Below, one piece after another: positions 7,852-8,660 of a DNA stretch of 8,660 nucleotides. Source of the stretch: an uncultured Calothrix sp. (GTDB taxonomy: Bacteria; Cyanobacteriota; Cyanobacteriia; Cyanobacteriales; Nostocaceae); the NCBI GenBank assembly GCA_937884685.1, contig CAKZYM010000661.1, positions 1 to 8,660 of the forward strand, in the 5' to 3' direction. Position 1 is the first letter of the stretch; each line of letters opens with the position of its first letter. A model generated the notes under the pieces. That model had not been told where the DNA came from. It saw only the letters and a list, made by a program, of their open reading frames with translations, and made no database searches. The position numbers and the translations under genes are program-made.

Positions 7852-8189
7852 AATGGACCAACACCCTTGATTAAACCGCTACCTAAATACTTTTCGATTC
7901 CGGTGATTGTTGCTGGTTTGGTCTCTTTATAGTTAGTAACTTGAAATTGCAAGCCATATTGCGGGTGTTCTCGCCAGAAACCATTTAATTGAAGCGTTTG
8001 TCCTGGCTGGATACCTGCAAAGCTGCCCGTAATTGTAGTTAATTCCGATACTCTCGGACGTTGCAACCGCGCTACCGTATAACCCGACTCTTCGGAGTGA
8101 TAGGTTAAGCGCTCAACCACTCCCATGATTGATTCTTGCTTGGGAGTGGCGTTTACTTTTTGTGAGTTTACTTGGTATGCGCTGGACAT
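7833..8189 (-). pseudogene. recD2: RecD2-type DNA helicase, 5' part of the split gene
   Basis: The native part (8189 to 7855) encodes the RecD2 N-terminal domain: MGVVERLTYHSEESGYTVAR, an OB-like beta domain (VTNYKE region), then ITGIEKYLGSGLIKGVGP, which enters the helix-hairpin-helix region. Immediately after Gly-Pro the frame enters the element, adds LQQQQF and stops at TAG (7835-7833). The partner fragment at 1-1042 resumes with GP-VTAKRI, so the break falls inside the HhH hairpin. I choose ATG at 8189 (MSSAYQVN). A longer GTG start at 8222 would place the TATAAT promoter within the coding region, and only about 11 extra residues would be gained. If translated, this fragment gives an approximately 118-aa product without any ATPase motif, expected to be inactive. 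Precise excision would rejoin the frame as GVGPVTAKR. Confidence 0.88.
7854..7859. other. Right junction core (attachment-site half), TGGACC
   Basis: This is the counterpart of TGGTCC at 1037-1042, in the same orientation with one base different. To its right the recD2 N-terminal coding sequence begins (minus strand ...AAG GGT GTT GGT CCA). To its left is element sequence that turns the frame into LQQQQF and a TAG at 7833-7835. Confidence 0.75.
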
Positions 8190-8208
8190 TGTTTTTCTGG
8201 TTTGGGCG

Positions 8209-8243
8209 CAAATATTATACACAATACTGGATTTCGTATAAAA
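8209..8243 (-). promoter_or_regulatory. recD2: Promoter of recD2
   Basis: On the minus strand, TTTATA (about 8242-8237) and a perfect TATAAT (8219-8214) are separated by 17 bases. The predicted transcript would begin about 18-20 bases before the ATG at 8189, leaving a short leader without an obvious Shine-Dalgarno sequence, not unusual in cyanobacteria. Because the element operon points the same way, this promoter could also feed transcription into the recombinases. Confidence 0.5.
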
Positions 8244-8316
8244 AAATAAACGATATAGTTAATAGTAATTTTGTATTAACTCATCAATTATAGATAATTT
8301 ACCTTCTTATTTTTGG

Positions 8317-8342
8317 AAAAAAATATCCCGTATTAAGGGATA
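8317..8342 (-). terminator. Intrinsic terminator of the 88-aa gene
   Basis: The minus strand reads TATCCC, a 7-base loop, GGGATA, then seven T residues (8323-8317). The stem is 8337-8342 with 8324-8329. It lies about 20 bases after the stop of the small gene and upstream of the recD2 promoter, separating the two transcription units. Confidence 0.75.
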
Positions 8343-8363
8343 AGAAAATAGTATTTTTAGCAA

Positions 8364-8630
8364 TTACTGTTGGACTTTTATTGAACGTATCAGGACACTG
8401 GTTACTTCTCCCGGATTGGAAGTTGGTAACAGTGGAGTCCAATCGCGTACATTTGCGTAACCCAGTTTATCTAAAACCTCAATTGTCGCTATTACTGCTT
8501 CTTTTGAGCCAATTAGAATATGTTTAATTTTTTCTGGCTCCGGATATTGAGATATTATTGGTTGAGGACTCACAAAAGCTTTTTCTTGATTGCTAGCATC
8601 AGCTAGAAAGTTTTGATACTTTAAATTCAT
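8364..8630 (-). CDS. Small conserved hypothetical protein, cyanobacterial type
   Basis: An 88-aa soluble protein with no signal peptide or membrane segment. The N-terminal 30 residues are polar and Gln/Pro-rich. The C-terminal part (about 34-86) has a regular alpha/beta pattern: IKHILIGSKEAVIATIEVLDKLGY, then WTPLLPTSNPGEVTSVLIRS. I recall similar small proteins with a WSPLLPTSNPGEV-like motif in many cyanobacteria, annotated only as hypothetical; no function is known to me. The ATG at 8630 lacks a strong ribosome-binding site. A good terminator follows the gene, so it appears to be a separate unit, unrelated to the mobile element. Confidence 0.8.
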   Translation of the reverse strand: MNLKYQNFLADASNQEKAFVSPQPIISQYPEPEKIKHILIGSKEAVIATIEVLDKLGYANVRDWTPLLPTSNPGEVTSVLIRSIKVQQ

Positions 8631-8660
8631 AAGTTATTCACCGCTACTACCGAAAGGTCA

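Larger units (their letters stand above)
1043..7853 (-). mobile_element. Tn554-like three-recombinase transposon carrying a DnaB helicase, inserted in recD2
   Basis: The insert is 6,811 bp and is bounded by the two half-cores of the split recD2 gene. It contains one minus-strand operon: three tyrosine recombinases, a TnpC-like HTH/coiled-coil protein and a DnaB-family helicase. No long terminal inverted repeats, transposase of DDE or serine type, or direct duplication beyond the 6-base core is visible, which fits recombination by tyrosine recombinases. Tn554 is the closest model I know: it encodes TnpA and TnpB (tyrosine recombinases) plus TnpC, inserts site-specifically into radC and makes no target duplication. 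Differences are the extra recombinase, the long TnpC-like protein, the helicase and the lack of passenger resistance genes. RIT (recombinase-in-trio) elements also carry three recombinases, but the TnpC-like partner favours the Tn554 group. The genes look more AT-rich than recD2, which suggests a separate origin. Confidence 0.85.

Noticed and set aside
1043..7853. Classification as a RIT (recombinase-in-trio) element
   Set aside because: Three recombinases are present, but the TnpC-like partner, the cysteine-rich tails and the absence of evident terminal inverted repeats fit the Tn554 group better. Not fully excluded without a tree.
1043..7853. Group II intron, intein or DDE-type insertion sequence as cause of the recD2 split
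   Set aside because: There is no reverse transcriptase, intein motif or DDE transposase, and stop codons abut the junctions.
8190..8222. GTG start at 8222 for recD2
   Set aside because: The TATAAT at 8219-8214 would then lie within the coding region, and ATG 8189 fits the promoter better.

Overview
The window is AT-rich bacterial DNA, most likely from a filamentous cyanobacterium. That assignment rests on recalled resemblance of the RecD-like helicase and of the small protein at the right edge to cyanobacterial families; no search was possible. All supported genes lie on the minus strand, so the window reads biologically from right to left.

Layout from right to left: a small conserved hypothetical gene (8364-8630) is followed by a good intrinsic terminator (8317-8342). 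Next come a promoter and the 5' part of a RecD2-type helicase gene (from 8189). That gene breaks off at a Gly-Pro codon pair in its helix-hairpin-helix region (7854-7859). It resumes at 1042 with the very next codons and continues to the left edge, through Walker A and Walker B. The 6,811 bp between (1043-7853) are an inserted mobile element. Its two junctions carry a direct 6-base core differing at one base (TGGTCC at 1037-1042, TGGACC at 7854-7859). Removing the element with one core copy restores an uninterrupted in-frame gene.

The element is one tight operon, read in the same direction as its target. It encodes three different tyrosine recombinases (369, 485 and about 605 aa), a 280-aa HTH/coiled-coil protein resembling the TnpC/DUF6262 partner of Tn554-type transposons, and an apparently complete 440-aa DnaB-family helicase. 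Neighbouring genes overlap or lie 4 bp apart, and a perfect TATAAT sits about 75 bp inside the right end. No resistance, metabolic or toxin cargo is visible. The ends hold short direct and inverted repeats that may be recombinase-binding sites.

The most interesting interpretation is a Tn554-like, site-specific, three-recombinase transposon that carries its own replicative helicase. The TnpC-like protein has a C-terminal extension that might connect recombination to helicase loading. The target site lies in a conserved DNA-repair helicase gene, reminiscent of Tn554 in radC. The helicase role in transposition is inference; the split gene, junction cores and operon are read directly from the sequence.
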